9,852 nt of DNA from Acidovorax_G sp046289925 (GCA_046289925.1 JBKBUN010000119.1:1-9852), one strand, 5' to 3'. Positions 1 to 7,592 are shown, counted from the stretch's first letter. Numbers and translations are program-made. Notes: a model not told the origin generated them from the sequence alone.

Positions 1-729
1 CTGGTCGTCATCGCCCACGGCGGTGAAGCGCCCGCGTTCGCCCACCAGCAGCTTGAGCAGTTCGTACTGCGTGGCGTTGGTGTCCTGGTATTCGTCCACC
101 AGCACATGGCCCAGCAGTTGTTGCCACTTCTCGCGCACCTCGGGGTAGCCCTGCAGCAGGCGCAGCGGCATGCCGATCAGGTCGTCGAAGTCCACGCTCT
201 GGTAGGCGGTCAGGCGCTCTTCGTAGCGCGCCATCACCATGGCAATGCTGCGTTCGTGGTCGTCTTGAGCCTGGGCCAGCGCCTGCTGCGCATTGAGGCC
301 CATGTTCTTCCACTTGCTGATGGTCCACTGCCACTGGCGTGCGGTGGCCAGGTCGGTGGTGCCGCCAGCCGCGTCTTTCAGGATGCTGGCCACATCGTCG
401 GCATCGAGAATGGAAAACTGCGGCTTGAGGCCCAGCACATGCCCGTCTTCACGCACCATGCGCACGCCCAGCGCGTGGAAGGTGCACACCAGCACGTCGC
501 GCGCGCTGCGGCCGATCAGGCCCTGGGCGCGCTCGCGCATTTCGGCTGCGGCCTTGTTGGTGAAGGTAATGGCCGCAATGCGCTTGGGTGCCAGGCCCTG
601 TTCGATCAGGTGCGCGATCTTGTGCGTGATCACGCGTGTTTTGCCCGAACCCGCACCGGCCAGCACCAGGCAGGGGCCCTGGATGTAATGAACAGCCTGG
701 AGCTGGGCAAGGTTGAGACCGGCAGACAT
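1..729 (-). CDS. rep: ATP-dependent DNA helicase Rep/UvrD family, N-terminal part
   Basis: Superfamily 1A helicase that uses ATP to move 3'-5' on single-stranded DNA; Rep-type members clear proteins from DNA and help restart stalled forks. The 243 residues seen begin MSAGLNLAQLQAVHY, with the Walker A loop AGAGSGKT at about 24-31, motif Ia (ITFTNKAA) near 54-61, a Rep-like TFHALGVR near 83-90, the Walker B/motif II DEYQDTN at 212-218, and the start of motif III (VGDDDQ) at the window edge. The TFHxLG segment and the SISxWKN-like stretch near 137-142 favour Rep over UvrD, but the C-terminal motifs IV-VI are outside the window, so uvrD is not excluded. The ATG at 729 fits the family N terminus exactly, although no clear Shine-Dalgarno sequence precedes it. 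The gene is divergent from the binding-protein gene at 1022. It is truncated only by the window edge, and the reading frame is open throughout. Confidence 0.93.
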   Translation of the reverse strand, partial: MSAGLNLAQLQAVHYIQGPCLVLAGAGSGKTRVITHKIAHLIEQGLAPKRIAAITFTNKAAAEMRERAQGLIGRSARDVLVCTFHALGVRMVREDGHVLGLKPQFSILDADDVASILKDAAGGTTDLATARQWQWTISKWKNMGLNAQQALAQAQDDHERSIAMVMARYEERLTAYQSVDFDDLIGMPLRLLQGYPEVREKWQQLLGHVLVDEYQDTNATQYELLKLLVGERGRFTAVGDDDQ

Positions 730-1021
730 GGGGACGATGCAGAGCAGGGATGCGGGGCAGTGCGCGCGGGCGGTCCGCCCGGTGCCCGCGGGGCGGGCGG
801 CAAGAGGGCGCAATGATACCGGCGGCCTCTGTGGGCCTTGCGCGACTCGCCGTATGGCCCTTGGTCTGGGCGGCTGCAAGCGCTGACGAAACCCTGACGC
901 AGCGGGCCGCAGCAGCACCGGCAGACCCGCCCGCGGCCCGCGCCTGCGGGAAACCCCGCTTACCGGCGCTGTGCAGGCGCTTTGATACTCGCCAGACAAA
1001 AAACCACAACCTGTCGCGCAG
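730..1021. other. Divergent intergenic region between rep and the binding-protein gene
   Basis: About 290 bp that must contain the 5' regions of both divergent genes. It is very GC-rich and holds a short perfect palindrome, GGGCGGTCCGCCC, at 768-780. The most A-rich part lies at about 985-1010, just before the binding-protein start. No convincing -35/-10 pair or ribosome-binding site was identified. Open frames across it look like high-GC chance frames. Confidence 0.5.
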
Positions 1022-2296
1022 ATGACTCCCACGCTCCTTGCCTTGATTCGCCCCCGTGTCCGTTCTGCCGCTGCTGCCGCGCGTGCCCCGCGCCGCGGTC
1101 TGCTGGCCTTGGCCGCCAGCGCCTTGCTGGGGCTGGCCGCGCTCGCATCGCCCGCTCAGGCGCAGGTCGGCAGCACTGCGCCCGTGCGCATTGGGGTGAT
1201 CGGCCCGTTCACCGGCGCGTCGGCCGACTTTGGCGTGCCCATGCTCAATGGCATCCGCATGGCGGTGGACGAGATCAACGCCGTGGGCGGCTACCTGGGC
1301 CGGCCGCTGGAGCTGGTGGTCAAGGACGACATGGCCGACCCGGCGCGTGGCCGTGCGCTCTCGCGCGAACTGGTCGATGAAAAAGTCATTGCCACCCTGG
1401 GTTTTTGCAACACCGGCGTGGCCTTGCAGTCGATCGAGGTGTTCCAGACAGCGCAGATGCCGCTGATCGTGCCCTGCTCCACCGGCACAGCGCTCACCAC
1501 GAAGTACCCGGGGCCCGAGAGCTACATCTTCCGCGTGCAAGCGCGCGACGCGATCCAGGCGCCCTTCATGGTGGACGACATCCTCAAGCGCGGCTGGGAC
1601 AAGGTCGCCATCTTTGCCGACACCACGGGCTACGGCGAAGGCGGCTTCAACGATGTGGTGGCGGCGCTGGCGGCCAAGAACCTCAAGCCCGTGTACGTGG
1701 CGCGCTTTCCGCTGGGCGTGAAGGACCTGACGGCCGAACTCACGGCCGCGCGCAACGCCGGGGCCAACGTGATCTTCAGCTACACCGTGGGCCCCGAAAA
1801 CGCGGTGGTGGCCAACGGCAAGAAGGCGCTGGGCTGGAAGGTGCCGCAGGTGGGCGCGTGGCCGCTGTCGTTCCCTTTCTTTCTCGAGGGGGCCAAAGAC
1901 GCGGCCGAGGGCGCGCTGATGGTGCAGACCTTCATTGCCGAGCCCAGCAACGAGCGACGCGCGGCCTTTTTGGCCAACTACGCGCGCAAGTACCAGCGCA
2001 AGCCCGCCGTGCCCATGGCCGCGGCCAACGCTTACGACGCCACCTACCTGCTGATGTACGCCTTGCTGGGTATCCGCGACGGCATCCTCACCGGCAAGGC
2101 CATCAAAGAAGCGCTCGAAAGCAAGATGAAAACCTACTACGGCGTGGTGGCCACCTACGACAAGCCCTTCAGCCTGCAGGACAAGGACGCGATCACCGCC
2201 AACATGCTCTACATCGGCATGGTCCGCAACGGCGCAGTGACCTTTGCCTACCCCGAGGACGCGCGCCGCAACCTGTTCGTGCAGCGCAAGCAGTAA
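1022..2296 (+). CDS. ABC transporter periplasmic substrate-binding protein, branched-chain amino acid (LivK-like) type
   Basis: A 424-residue periplasmic type I binding protein (Peripla_BP_6 / LivK-like fold) that would capture an amino acid or related small molecule for an ABC importer. The N terminus has basic residues (RAPRRG near 21-26), a hydrophobic core of about 16 residues, and a signal peptidase site after AQA near residue 47. The mature protein starts with the family pattern VRIGVIGPFTGASADFG (55-71), then NGIRMAVDEINAVGGYLGR, a VKDD segment near 100-103 and the hinge-region ADTTGYGEGG at about 199-208. The n-region is longer than usual, but no better downstream ATG is present, so the ATG at 1022 is kept without a clear ribosome-binding site. 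No permease or ATPase genes of a liv cassette lie nearby, so it is an orphan binding protein and its ligand cannot be read from context. The AEC permease downstream belongs to a different transporter class. Confidence 0.92.
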   Translation: MTPTLLALIRPRVRSAAAAARAPRRGLLALAASALLGLAALASPAQAQVGSTAPVRIGVIGPFTGASADFGVPMLNGIRMAVDEINAVGGYLGRPLELVVKDDMADPARGRALSRELVDEKVIATLGFCNTGVALQSIEVFQTAQMPLIVPCSTGTALTTKYPGPESYIFRVQARDAIQAPFMVDDILKRGWDKVAIFADTTGYGEGGFNDVVAALAAKNLKPVYVARFPLGVKDLTAELTAARNAGANVIFSYTVGPENAVVANGKKALGWKVPQVGAWPLSFPFFLEGAKDAAEGALMVQTFIAEPSNERRAAFLANYARKYQRKPAVPMAAANAYDATYLLMYALLGIRDGILTGKAIKEALESKMKTYYGVVATYDKPFSLQDKDAITANMLYIGMVRNGAVTFAYPEDARRNLFVQRKQ

Positions 2297-2320
2297 GCAG
2301 GCCGATGGTGAGCGCCACCG

Positions 2321-2339
2321 GCCACCCGCCGCGGGTGGC
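2321..2339 (+). terminator. Hairpin after the binding-protein gene (terminator-like, no T-run)
   Basis: Perfect 8-bp stem GCCACCCG / CGGGTGGC with a 3-base CCG loop, 24 bases after the stop at 2296 and before the AEC gene at 2421. There is no following T-run, so it could be a transcript 3' end or stability element rather than a classical intrinsic terminator. It suggests that the two plus-strand genes may not be a tight operon. Confidence 0.4.
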
Positions 2340-2420
2340 GATGGCCGACGCCTGACTTTGCGCTGACCACTGCGTGCGCGCGGCAAGCGCTCTTGCGCGC
2401 CCTGCGCCGACAATGCGCGG

Positions 2421-3374
2421 GTGCTGTCTGTTCTGTCCGTCACCTTCCCGTTCTTTGCGCTGGTGCTGTGCGGCTACCTGGCCACGCGGCGCGGGCTGCT
2501 GCCGCTGGCCGCCATCCCGGGGCTCAACAGCTTTGTGCTGTTTTTTGCGCTGCCCTGCATGCTGTACCGCTTTGGCGCCAGCACGCCAATTGCGCAACTG
2601 CTCGACCCTGTGGTGCTGGGCGTGTACCTGGCCTGCGCGCTGGTGGTGGTGGGGGGCACGGTGCTAGCCACGCGGCGCGGCCGCATCGGCTGGAACGACG
2701 CCGCCTTTGGCGCACTCGTGGCGGCGTTTCCCAACACAGGCTTCATGGGCGTGCCCTTGCTCGTCACGCTGCTGGGCGCGCAGGCCGCGGGCCCGGTCAT
2801 CGTCACCATCCTGGTGGACATGGTGATCACCAGCTCGCTGTGCATCGCGCTGTCGCGCCTGGACGGCGCGGGCACGCAGGGCATGGGTGCGGCGCTGCGC
2901 AGTGCGCTGCGCGGCGTGCTCACCAACCCGCTGCCCTGGGCCATTGCGCTGGGCGGCTTGGCCTCGGCGCTGCAGTGGCACCTGCCCGGCCCGGTGGACA
3001 AGACCATCGCCCTGCTGGCCGATGCGGCCTCGCCCGTGGCGCTGTTCACCATCGGTGCGGTGCTGGCGCGCTCGCAGATGAATGCGCAAGAGCAGGTGCG
3101 TTTGCGCCTGTATGTGCCTGTCGCGCTGGTCAAGCTGCTCGTGCACCCGCTGCTGGTGTGGGCAGCGGGCCATGCGGCCATACGCGCGGGGCTGCCGCTG
3201 TCGCCCTTTGCGCACACGGTGCTGGTGTTGGTGGCGGCGCTGCCCAGCGCCAGCAATGTGTCGCTGCTGGCCGAGCGCTTTGGTGCGCACAACGGGCGAG
3301 TGGCACGCATCATCTTGGTGTCCACGGTGCTCGCGTTCCTGAGCTTTTCGGGTGCGGTAGCCTTGCTCGCCTGA
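2421..3374 (+). CDS. AEC (auxin efflux carrier) family transporter
   Basis: A 317-residue inner-membrane permease of the AEC family (MdcF/YwkB type), whose bacterial members move organic acids or other small metabolites by secondary transport. The substrate here is unknown. The protein is almost wholly hydrophobic, with about ten predicted membrane segments. Family marks include AAFPNTGFMGVPLL near 101-114, TNPLPWA near 168-174 before a central transmembrane helix, SPVALFTIGA near 204-213, a VKLLVHPLLVW helix near 237-247 and ALPSASNVSLLAERFG near 273-288. The length is typical of the family. The start is a GTG at 2421: the ATG at 2413 is out of frame, and the GTG gives the expected N terminus (MLSVLSVTFPFFALVLCGYL). 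It lies 124 bp after the binding-protein gene on the same strand and is convergent with priA. Confidence 0.9.
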   Translation: MLSVLSVTFPFFALVLCGYLATRRGLLPLAAIPGLNSFVLFFALPCMLYRFGASTPIAQLLDPVVLGVYLACALVVVGGTVLATRRGRIGWNDAAFGALVAAFPNTGFMGVPLLVTLLGAQAAGPVIVTILVDMVITSSLCIALSRLDGAGTQGMGAALRSALRGVLTNPLPWAIALGGLASALQWHLPGPVDKTIALLADAASPVALFTIGAVLARSQMNAQEQVRLRLYVPVALVKLLVHPLLVWAAGHAAIRAGLPLSPFAHTVLVLVAALPSASNVSLLAERFGAHNGRVARIILVSTVLAFLSFSGAVALLA

Positions 3375-3419
3375 GCCACCCGCAGGCCGCTGCGCAGCGT
3401 TTGTTTGCTATGGATTTAA

Positions 3420-3590
3420 CCTAGGAGCCTGTCGGACTTGGGAATCGTCGGCTGCAAATGGGCCTCAGCGGTCCATTTTCCGCCGTCTTTTGGCCCCATA
3501 GCCCCGCTATGGGGCTGCAAACACGGCGAAAACGGTCCTCGCTGGGGCGCATTTTCGCTTTCGACGCCCCAAGTCCGACAGACTCATAGG
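3420..3590 (+). repeat. Interspersed full-length palindromic repeat, copy 1 (MITE/REP-like)
   Basis: A 171-bp element between the convergent AEC and priA genes. The left end CCTAGGAGCCTGTCGGACTT (3420 on) and the reverse complement of the right end (3567-3590) match at 21 of the first 23 positions. The inverted relationship continues through the element: the 82-bp left arm and 84-bp right arm align by eye at about three quarters identity and meet at a perfect 9-bp stem (3493-3501 with 3507-3515) around a 5-base centre. The sequence centre and the symmetry centre coincide. No protein gene or transposase is inside. Copy 2 lies at 7593-7780 in the same orientation and copy 3 at 9776-9852 in the opposite one. 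A chance minus-strand frame at 3421-3639 is made largely of this repeat. The rest of the 3375-3690 gap holds only a short GC-rich palindrome (3388-3399) and a small direct repeat. Confidence 0.9.
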
Positions 3591-3640
3591 AGCCTTCGCG
3601 CGTGCAGGCGAGCGTGAAGGCGTGGGCGGTGGTGTCCATG

Positions 3641-3662
3641 GCGGTTGCGGGGGCGGTTGCGG
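3641..3662. repeat. Short direct repeat GCGGTTGCGG x2
   Basis: The ten bases GCGGTTGCGG at 3641-3650 recur at 3653-3662, separated by GG, in the 100 bp between the palindromic repeat and the priA stop codon. This is probably simple-sequence variation, and no function is evident. Confidence 0.5.
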
Positions 3663-3690
3663 CGCGGTGCTTCCCAAAAGGGGTGTTCGC

Positions 3691-5814
3691 TCAGATCACC
3701 AGCGGGTCCACGTCCACCAGCCAGCGGATCAGCCCGCGGTGGGCGGGGTCGGCGCGCGTGGTGTGCAGCACCGGGTGCCAGGCGGCCAGAAAGCGCTGCA
3801 GGGCTGCGCGGTGTGGGCTTTCGACCAGCATTTGCGCGCGTTCGACATTGGCCACGCGCTGCACTGTCAGCGGCACCGGCGGGTAGAGCGTGACATGCTC
3901 CCAGCCAGGCAGCGCGGCGGCCTGCGCGGCGGCGCTGGCGGCGGCCAGAAAGCCCTGGGCCACGGCCTGGGTGCGCGCGTCGGCCCGCACCAGTGCCTGG
4001 TAGCTGAACGGCGGCAGCGCGGCGTCGGCGCGCTCGGCCAGTTGCTGGGCGGCAAAGGCTTCGTAGTCGTGCCTGCGCAGCGCCTCGAACACCGCGTGCT
4101 GGGGGTGCAGCGACTGCACCCACATCTCCACGGCCGCGCCCTCGCGCGCCACGTAGTCGGCATCGCGCCCGGCACGGCCTGCGGCCTGCATGAGCAGGGC
4201 AAACAGGCGCTCGGGCGCACGGAAGTCGCTGCTGAACAAGGCGCCGTCGGGCTGCACGGCGGCCACCAGCGTGATGCGCCGGAAGTCGTGCCCCTTGGCA
4301 ATCATCTGCGTGCCCACCAGCACGTCCACCTCACCCGCATGCACTTGGGCGAGTTGCTGCTCCAGTGCGCCCTGGGCGCGCGTGGTGTCGGCGTCGATGC
4401 GGGCAATGCGCACCGGCCCGCCGCCTGGGCGCTGCACGCCGGCCAGCAACTGCGCGAGCTGTTCTTCGATCTGTTCGGTGCCGCGGCCCAGGGGCACGAT
4501 GTCGGGGCTGCCACAGCCGGGGCAGGCGCGCGGTACGCGGCTGGCCGCGCCGCAGTGGTGGCAGCGCAGGCTGCGGTCGGTCTTGTGGAAGACCTGGTGC
4601 GCGCTGCAGTGGGGGCAGTCGCTCTTCCAGCCGCAGTCTACGCAGTACAGCACGGGCGCGTAGCCACGGCGGTTGAGCAGCACCATGCTCTGCTCGCCGC
4701 GCTGCACGCGGTCGGTGATGGCGGCCAGCAGCGGGGCCGAAAACACCGTACCGCGCGGCTGCTGGTTCATGTCCACACGCCGCACGCGCGGCAGCGCGCC
4801 CGCGCCGATGCGGCTGGGCATGTGCAGGCGCTCGTAGCGGCCGCCGCCCGGGTCGTCTTGGGTGGCGGGGCGGCTGGCGTGCCAACTCTCCAGCGAGGGC
4901 GTGGCCGAACCCAGCAATACCTTGGCACCCTGGTCGCGTCCGCGCCAGACGGCCAGGTCGCGGGCCGAGTAGCGCGCGCCCTCTTGCTGCTTGTAGCTGG
5001 GGTCGTGCTCTTCGTCTACCACCAGGATGCGCAGCGCGGGCAGGCTGGCAAACACGGCCATGCGCGTGCCGAGCACGATGCGTGCCGTGCCCTGGTGCGC
5101 GGCCAGCCAGCTTTTGAGGCGCTGCGCGGGCGTCATGCCGCTGTGCAGCGACACCACGGCCTGTGCGCCGAATTGCGGCGCAAAGCGCGCGCTGAAGCGG
5201 GCTTCGAGCTGCGGGGTGAGGTTGATCTCGGGCACCATGACCAGCGCCTGGGCCGAGGGGTCGGCCTCCAGCACGGCCTGCACGGCGCGCAGGTACACCT
5301 CGGTCTTGCCGCTGCCGGTGGTGCCAAACAGCAGGAAGGGCCCGGTGCCTGCAGCCACCCGCGCGCGCACGGCTTCTTGTTCGGCGGTCAGCGCCACCAG
5401 GGGCGCAGGGGCTTCGACCTGGACGGCGGCCTTGGCCTTGCGGTGCAGGCGGCGCGCGAGTTGTTCCGGGCGCAGGTCGCGCAGTTGTGGCGGCAGTGCG
5501 GCCAGGGCCACTTCGCCCAGGGCGCGCTGGTAGTAGCGCGCGGCAAAGCCCACGAGCCGGCGCCAGGCGTCGTCCAGCGGGGCCAGGCCTTCGAGCACGC
5601 CGGCCACCGGGCGCAGCGCAGCGGTGTCGGGCGCTGCTTCGGCGGTGTCCCACACCACGCCCAGCACCTCGCGGCGCCCCAGCGGTACGCGCACCAGCGT
5701 GCCGGGGGGCAGGGGGGTGGCGTGGGTGTAGCTCAGCAGACCGTCGAGCCCGCTGTGGGCCGGGGTCTGCACGGCCACAGAGAGCACAACAGGATCGGAC
5801 AGGGCAGGCGGCAC
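3691..5814 (-). CDS. priA: Primosomal protein N' (replication restart helicase PriA)
   Basis: PriA binds forked or D-loop DNA and starts reassembly of the replisome away from oriC. From the GTG at 5814 the protein has 707 residues (E. coli PriA 732). In order: a 3' DNA-binding domain (PLPPGTLVRVPLGRREVLGVV, about 34-54), Walker A FGTTGSGKTE near 163-172, a DEEHD box at 267-271, GSATPS at 302-307, and a zinc-binding insert with four CxxC pairs (about C391/394, C400/403, C418/421, C431/434) matching the eight-cysteine pattern of the family. Helicase motifs V (GTQMIAKGHDF, about 501-511) and VI (QAAGRAGRD, about 543-551) follow, then the C-terminal PriA domain. An open frame reaches back to 5943 but would overlap the chemotaxis gene and adds a low-complexity extension, so it is not used. 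GTG codons at 5820 and 5787 are alternative starts; none has a good ribosome-binding site. The gene is 82 bp downstream of the chemotaxis gene and may be cotranscribed with it. Confidence 0.95.
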   Translation of the reverse strand: MPPALSDPVVLSVAVQTPAHSGLDGLLSYTHATPLPPGTLVRVPLGRREVLGVVWDTAEAAPDTAALRPVAGVLEGLAPLDDAWRRLVGFAARYYQRALGEVALAALPPQLRDLRPEQLARRLHRKAKAAVQVEAPAPLVALTAEQEAVRARVAAGTGPFLLFGTTGSGKTEVYLRAVQAVLEADPSAQALVMVPEINLTPQLEARFSARFAPQFGAQAVVSLHSGMTPAQRLKSWLAAHQGTARIVLGTRMAVFASLPALRILVVDEEHDPSYKQQEGARYSARDLAVWRGRDQGAKVLLGSATPSLESWHASRPATQDDPGGGRYERLHMPSRIGAGALPRVRRVDMNQQPRGTVFSAPLLAAITDRVQRGEQSMVLLNRRGYAPVLYCVDCGWKSDCPHCSAHQVFHKTDRSLRCHHCGAASRVPRACPGCGSPDIVPLGRGTEQIEEQLAQLLAGVQRPGGGPVRIARIDADTTRAQGALEQQLAQVHAGEVDVLVGTQMIAKGHDFRRITLVAAVQPDGALFSSDFRAPERLFALLMQAAGRAGRDADYVAREGAAVEMWVQSLHPQHAVFEALRRHDYEAFAAQQLAERADAALPPFSYQALVRADARTQAVAQGFLAAASAAAQAAALPGWEHVTLYPPVPLTVQRVANVERAQMLVESPHRAALQRFLAAWHPVLHTTRADPAHRGLIRWLVDVDPLVI

Positions 5815-5840
5815 GGACACGGTTGGGGCGGGCTGGGCGT

Positions 5841-5858
5841 CGCATGGTACGCCATGCG
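5841..5858. promoter_or_regulatory. Inverted repeat upstream of priA
   Basis: CGCATGG (5841-5847) and CCATGCG (5852-5858) form a 7-bp inverted repeat with a 4-base spacer, 27 bp before the chosen priA start. It could be an operator half-site pair or an RNA hairpin. Its last three bases overlap the first stem arm of the larger hairpin at 5856-5886, so the two RNA structures would compete. No regulator is suggested by the sequence. Confidence 0.3.
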
Positions 5859-5886
5859 CAGCCCCCGCTGCCGTCGCGGGCTGCGC
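5856..5886 (-). terminator. Hairpin after the chemotaxis gene (terminator-like)
   Basis: Perfect 9-bp stem GCGCAGCCC (5856-5864) / GGGCTGCGC (5878-5886) with a 13-base loop, starting 10 bases beyond the chemotaxis stop codon on the minus strand. No U-tract follows, so strong intrinsic termination is doubtful. It may attenuate read-through into priA or mark an mRNA 3' end. Confidence 0.45.
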
Positions 5887-5896
5887 TGTGCAGGGT

Positions 5897-7525
5897 TCAG
5901 CCCAGGGCCAGGGGGCGCGCCACGGTCGGCAGGGCCGTACCACAGGGCGTGGCCTGGCCCGGCGGATCGGGCAATCGGAACGAATGCACGCTGCGCGCCA
6001 GACTCACGGCCTGGGCATCCAGACTCTGCGCGGCTTCGGCCCCGGCGTGCACCAGGTGGGCGTTGTCGAGCGTGCTGCGGTCCACGCTGGCCAGCAGGGC
6101 CTGCGCGGCCTGAATCTCGTGTGCCTGGCTGCGCACCGAGGCCTGGATGTCGGCCGCCTGCTGGGCGGCGGCGTGCACCTGGGCCAGCAACTGTTCCATC
6201 GCCCCGCCGGCGTCGCGCACCTCGGTCACGCCGCGTTGCACGCAGCTGCGGGCGCTGTCGATCAGGCTGCGGATCTCGCGTGCGGCCTCGGCGCTGCGCT
6301 GGGCCAGGTGCCGCACTTCGCTGGCCACCACGGCAAAGCCGCGGCCCTGCTCGCCCGCGCGGGCCGCCTCCACCGCGGCGTTGAGCGCCAGGATGTTGGT
6401 CTGGAACGCCAGTGCGTCGATGACGGCCGTGATGTCGCCGATGCGGCGGCTGGAGGTGTCGATGGCGTCCATGGCCTCGCCTGCGTCGGCCATGCGCTGA
6501 CCACCGACCTGGGCCGCCTGGGCGGCGCTGCCCGAGGCCTGGGCCACGCGCTCGGCGGCCTGTGTGGTGTCGGCCAAGGCGCGGGTCATGTCGGTGATGG
6601 CCGCCAGGGCCTGCTGGAGCTGGCCGGTCTGCTGCTGCGTGCGTTCGGCCAGATCGGCATGGCCCTGGGCCAGGTGGTGGCTGGTTTGCTGCACCGTGTC
6701 GGCCGCGAGGCGGATGGCGCCGACGGTGTTGGCCAACCGCTCGCGCATGCGGGCCAGGCCTGCGCGCATGTACGCCATCTCGCGCGGCTCGAAGCGGGGC
6801 GCGCGCGGGGTGGGACGTGCGAGGTCGTTGTCGGCCACGGCATCCAGCGCATCGGCCATGGCTTGCAGCGGCCGCACCAGGCTGCGGCGCGCGCCCCAGG
6901 CCAGCAGCGCGGCTACGGCGGCAAAGCCCAGTGCGGCCAGGCCCAGCAGTGCGGCATTGCGTTCAAAGGCGGCGGCAATGCCTTGCTCCAGCGCAGCGGT
7001 GCGGGTGCGGCGGGCTTCGAGCACAGTCTGCACCTGTTGGGCCAGTGCGGCGTCGAGGGTGGGCGTCTTGTGGCGCAGGGTGTTGATATAGGCCTGCGGG
7101 TTGCCGTTTTGCAGTGCCTGGACCAGCGGCTCCAGCCCCTCGGCCACAAAGCGCTCGTAGTGGCCTTGCAGGGTCTGGGCCAGCGCGTCTTCTTCGGCGG
7201 GGCGCGGTGCGGCCCAGTAGCGGCCAAAGGCCTGGCGAGAGTCTTCGAGCCGCTGGCGGGCGGTCTGCAGCGCGTCGGCCGACTCTTGGAACATGCCGTA
7301 GGAGCCATACACCGAGGCCTGCACCAGCCACACACGCGAGGCCCGGGTGTGGTGCACGGCGTCGGCCAGGTCTTGCTGGACGGCGATTTCGGCCCCCACC
7401 GTGGTCAACGAGGCGTTGCTGCGCACCAGTGCGCCCAGGGCACCGGCCATGCTGGCGCAAAACAGCAGGGCCAGCACTGCCAGAGCGGTGTTCAGCAGTG
7501 TGGCAATGGAGGGAGGTCGGATCAT
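5897..7525 (-). CDS. Methyl-accepting chemotaxis protein (Tar-like sensor with HAMP and signalling domains)
   Basis: A 542-residue transmembrane chemoreceptor that would pass ligand occupancy to CheA/CheW. Visible parts: membrane segment 1 at about 9-33, a periplasmic four-helix region at about 34-190 (Tar/4HB-like, with HHTRASRVWLVQAS near 58-71), membrane segment 2 at about 191-211 (AALLGLAALGFAAVAALLAW), HAMP at about 212-265, and a long cytoplasmic coiled coil. The conserved hairpin tip is at about 371-400 (ALAFQTNILALNAAVEAARA then GEQGRGFAVV). The usual first adaptation-helix motif is weak (LAERTQQQTGQLQQALAAIT near 292-311), and the C terminus is a Pro/Ala/Leu-rich tail without an NWETF-type CheR/CheB tether. 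The start ATG at 7525 gives a normal short cytoplasmic N terminus; no Shine-Dalgarno is seen. No che genes are nearby, so it is an orphan receptor, placed between hemE and priA. The ligand is unknown. Confidence 0.93.
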   Translation of the reverse strand: MIRPPSIATLLNTALAVLALLFCASMAGALGALVRSNASLTTVGAEIAVQQDLADAVHHTRASRVWLVQASVYGSYGMFQESADALQTARQRLEDSRQAFGRYWAAPRPAEEDALAQTLQGHYERFVAEGLEPLVQALQNGNPQAYINTLRHKTPTLDAALAQQVQTVLEARRTRTAALEQGIAAAFERNAALLGLAALGFAAVAALLAWGARRSLVRPLQAMADALDAVADNDLARPTPRAPRFEPREMAYMRAGLARMRERLANTVGAIRLAADTVQQTSHHLAQGHADLAERTQQQTGQLQQALAAITDMTRALADTTQAAERVAQASGSAAQAAQVGGQRMADAGEAMDAIDTSSRRIGDITAVIDALAFQTNILALNAAVEAARAGEQGRGFAVVASEVRHLAQRSAEAAREIRSLIDSARSCVQRGVTEVRDAGGAMEQLLAQVHAAAQQAADIQASVRSQAHEIQAAQALLASVDRSTLDNAHLVHAGAEAAQSLDAQAVSLARSVHSFRLPDPPGQATPCGTALPTVARPLALG

Positions 7526-7532
7526 GGCATGA

Positions 7533-7557
7533 AAAATTAATTGTTGTAATTAATTTT
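7533..7557. promoter_or_regulatory. AT-rich perfect inverted repeat at the chemotaxis gene promoter/leader
   Basis: AAAATTAATT (7533-7542), spacer GTTGT, AATTAATTTT (7548-7557): a perfect 10-bp inverted repeat made only of A and T in an otherwise very GC-rich region, ending 7 bases before the ATG at 7525. On the minus strand a weak promoter reading is GCGACA (7570-7565), a 16-base spacer, then TACAAC (7548-7543), which puts the -10 in the centre of the repeat and leaves a very short leader. The repeat could therefore be an operator overlapping the -10, or a melting or UP-like element. No sigma-28 pattern was found. Confidence 0.45.
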
Positions 7558-7592
7558 CGAGACCTGTCGCTGTACCCGAACCCGGGGCTTAC

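Noticed and set aside
449..2443. A 664-codon minus-strand frame over the helicase start and the binding-protein gene
   Set aside because: It is antisense to the clearly real binding-protein gene and out of frame with the helicase; its Arg/Gly/His-rich composition is typical of a shadow frame.
5815..5943. N-terminal extension of PriA back to an ATG at 5943
   Set aside because: It would overlap the 3' end of the chemoreceptor gene and adds residues unlike the family N terminus; PriA homology begins just after 5814.
3622..6384. A 920-codon plus-strand frame over priA and the chemoreceptor
   Set aside because: Antisense shadow of two well-supported minus-strand genes; no recognisable domain, with low-complexity Ala/Gly/Arg/His content.
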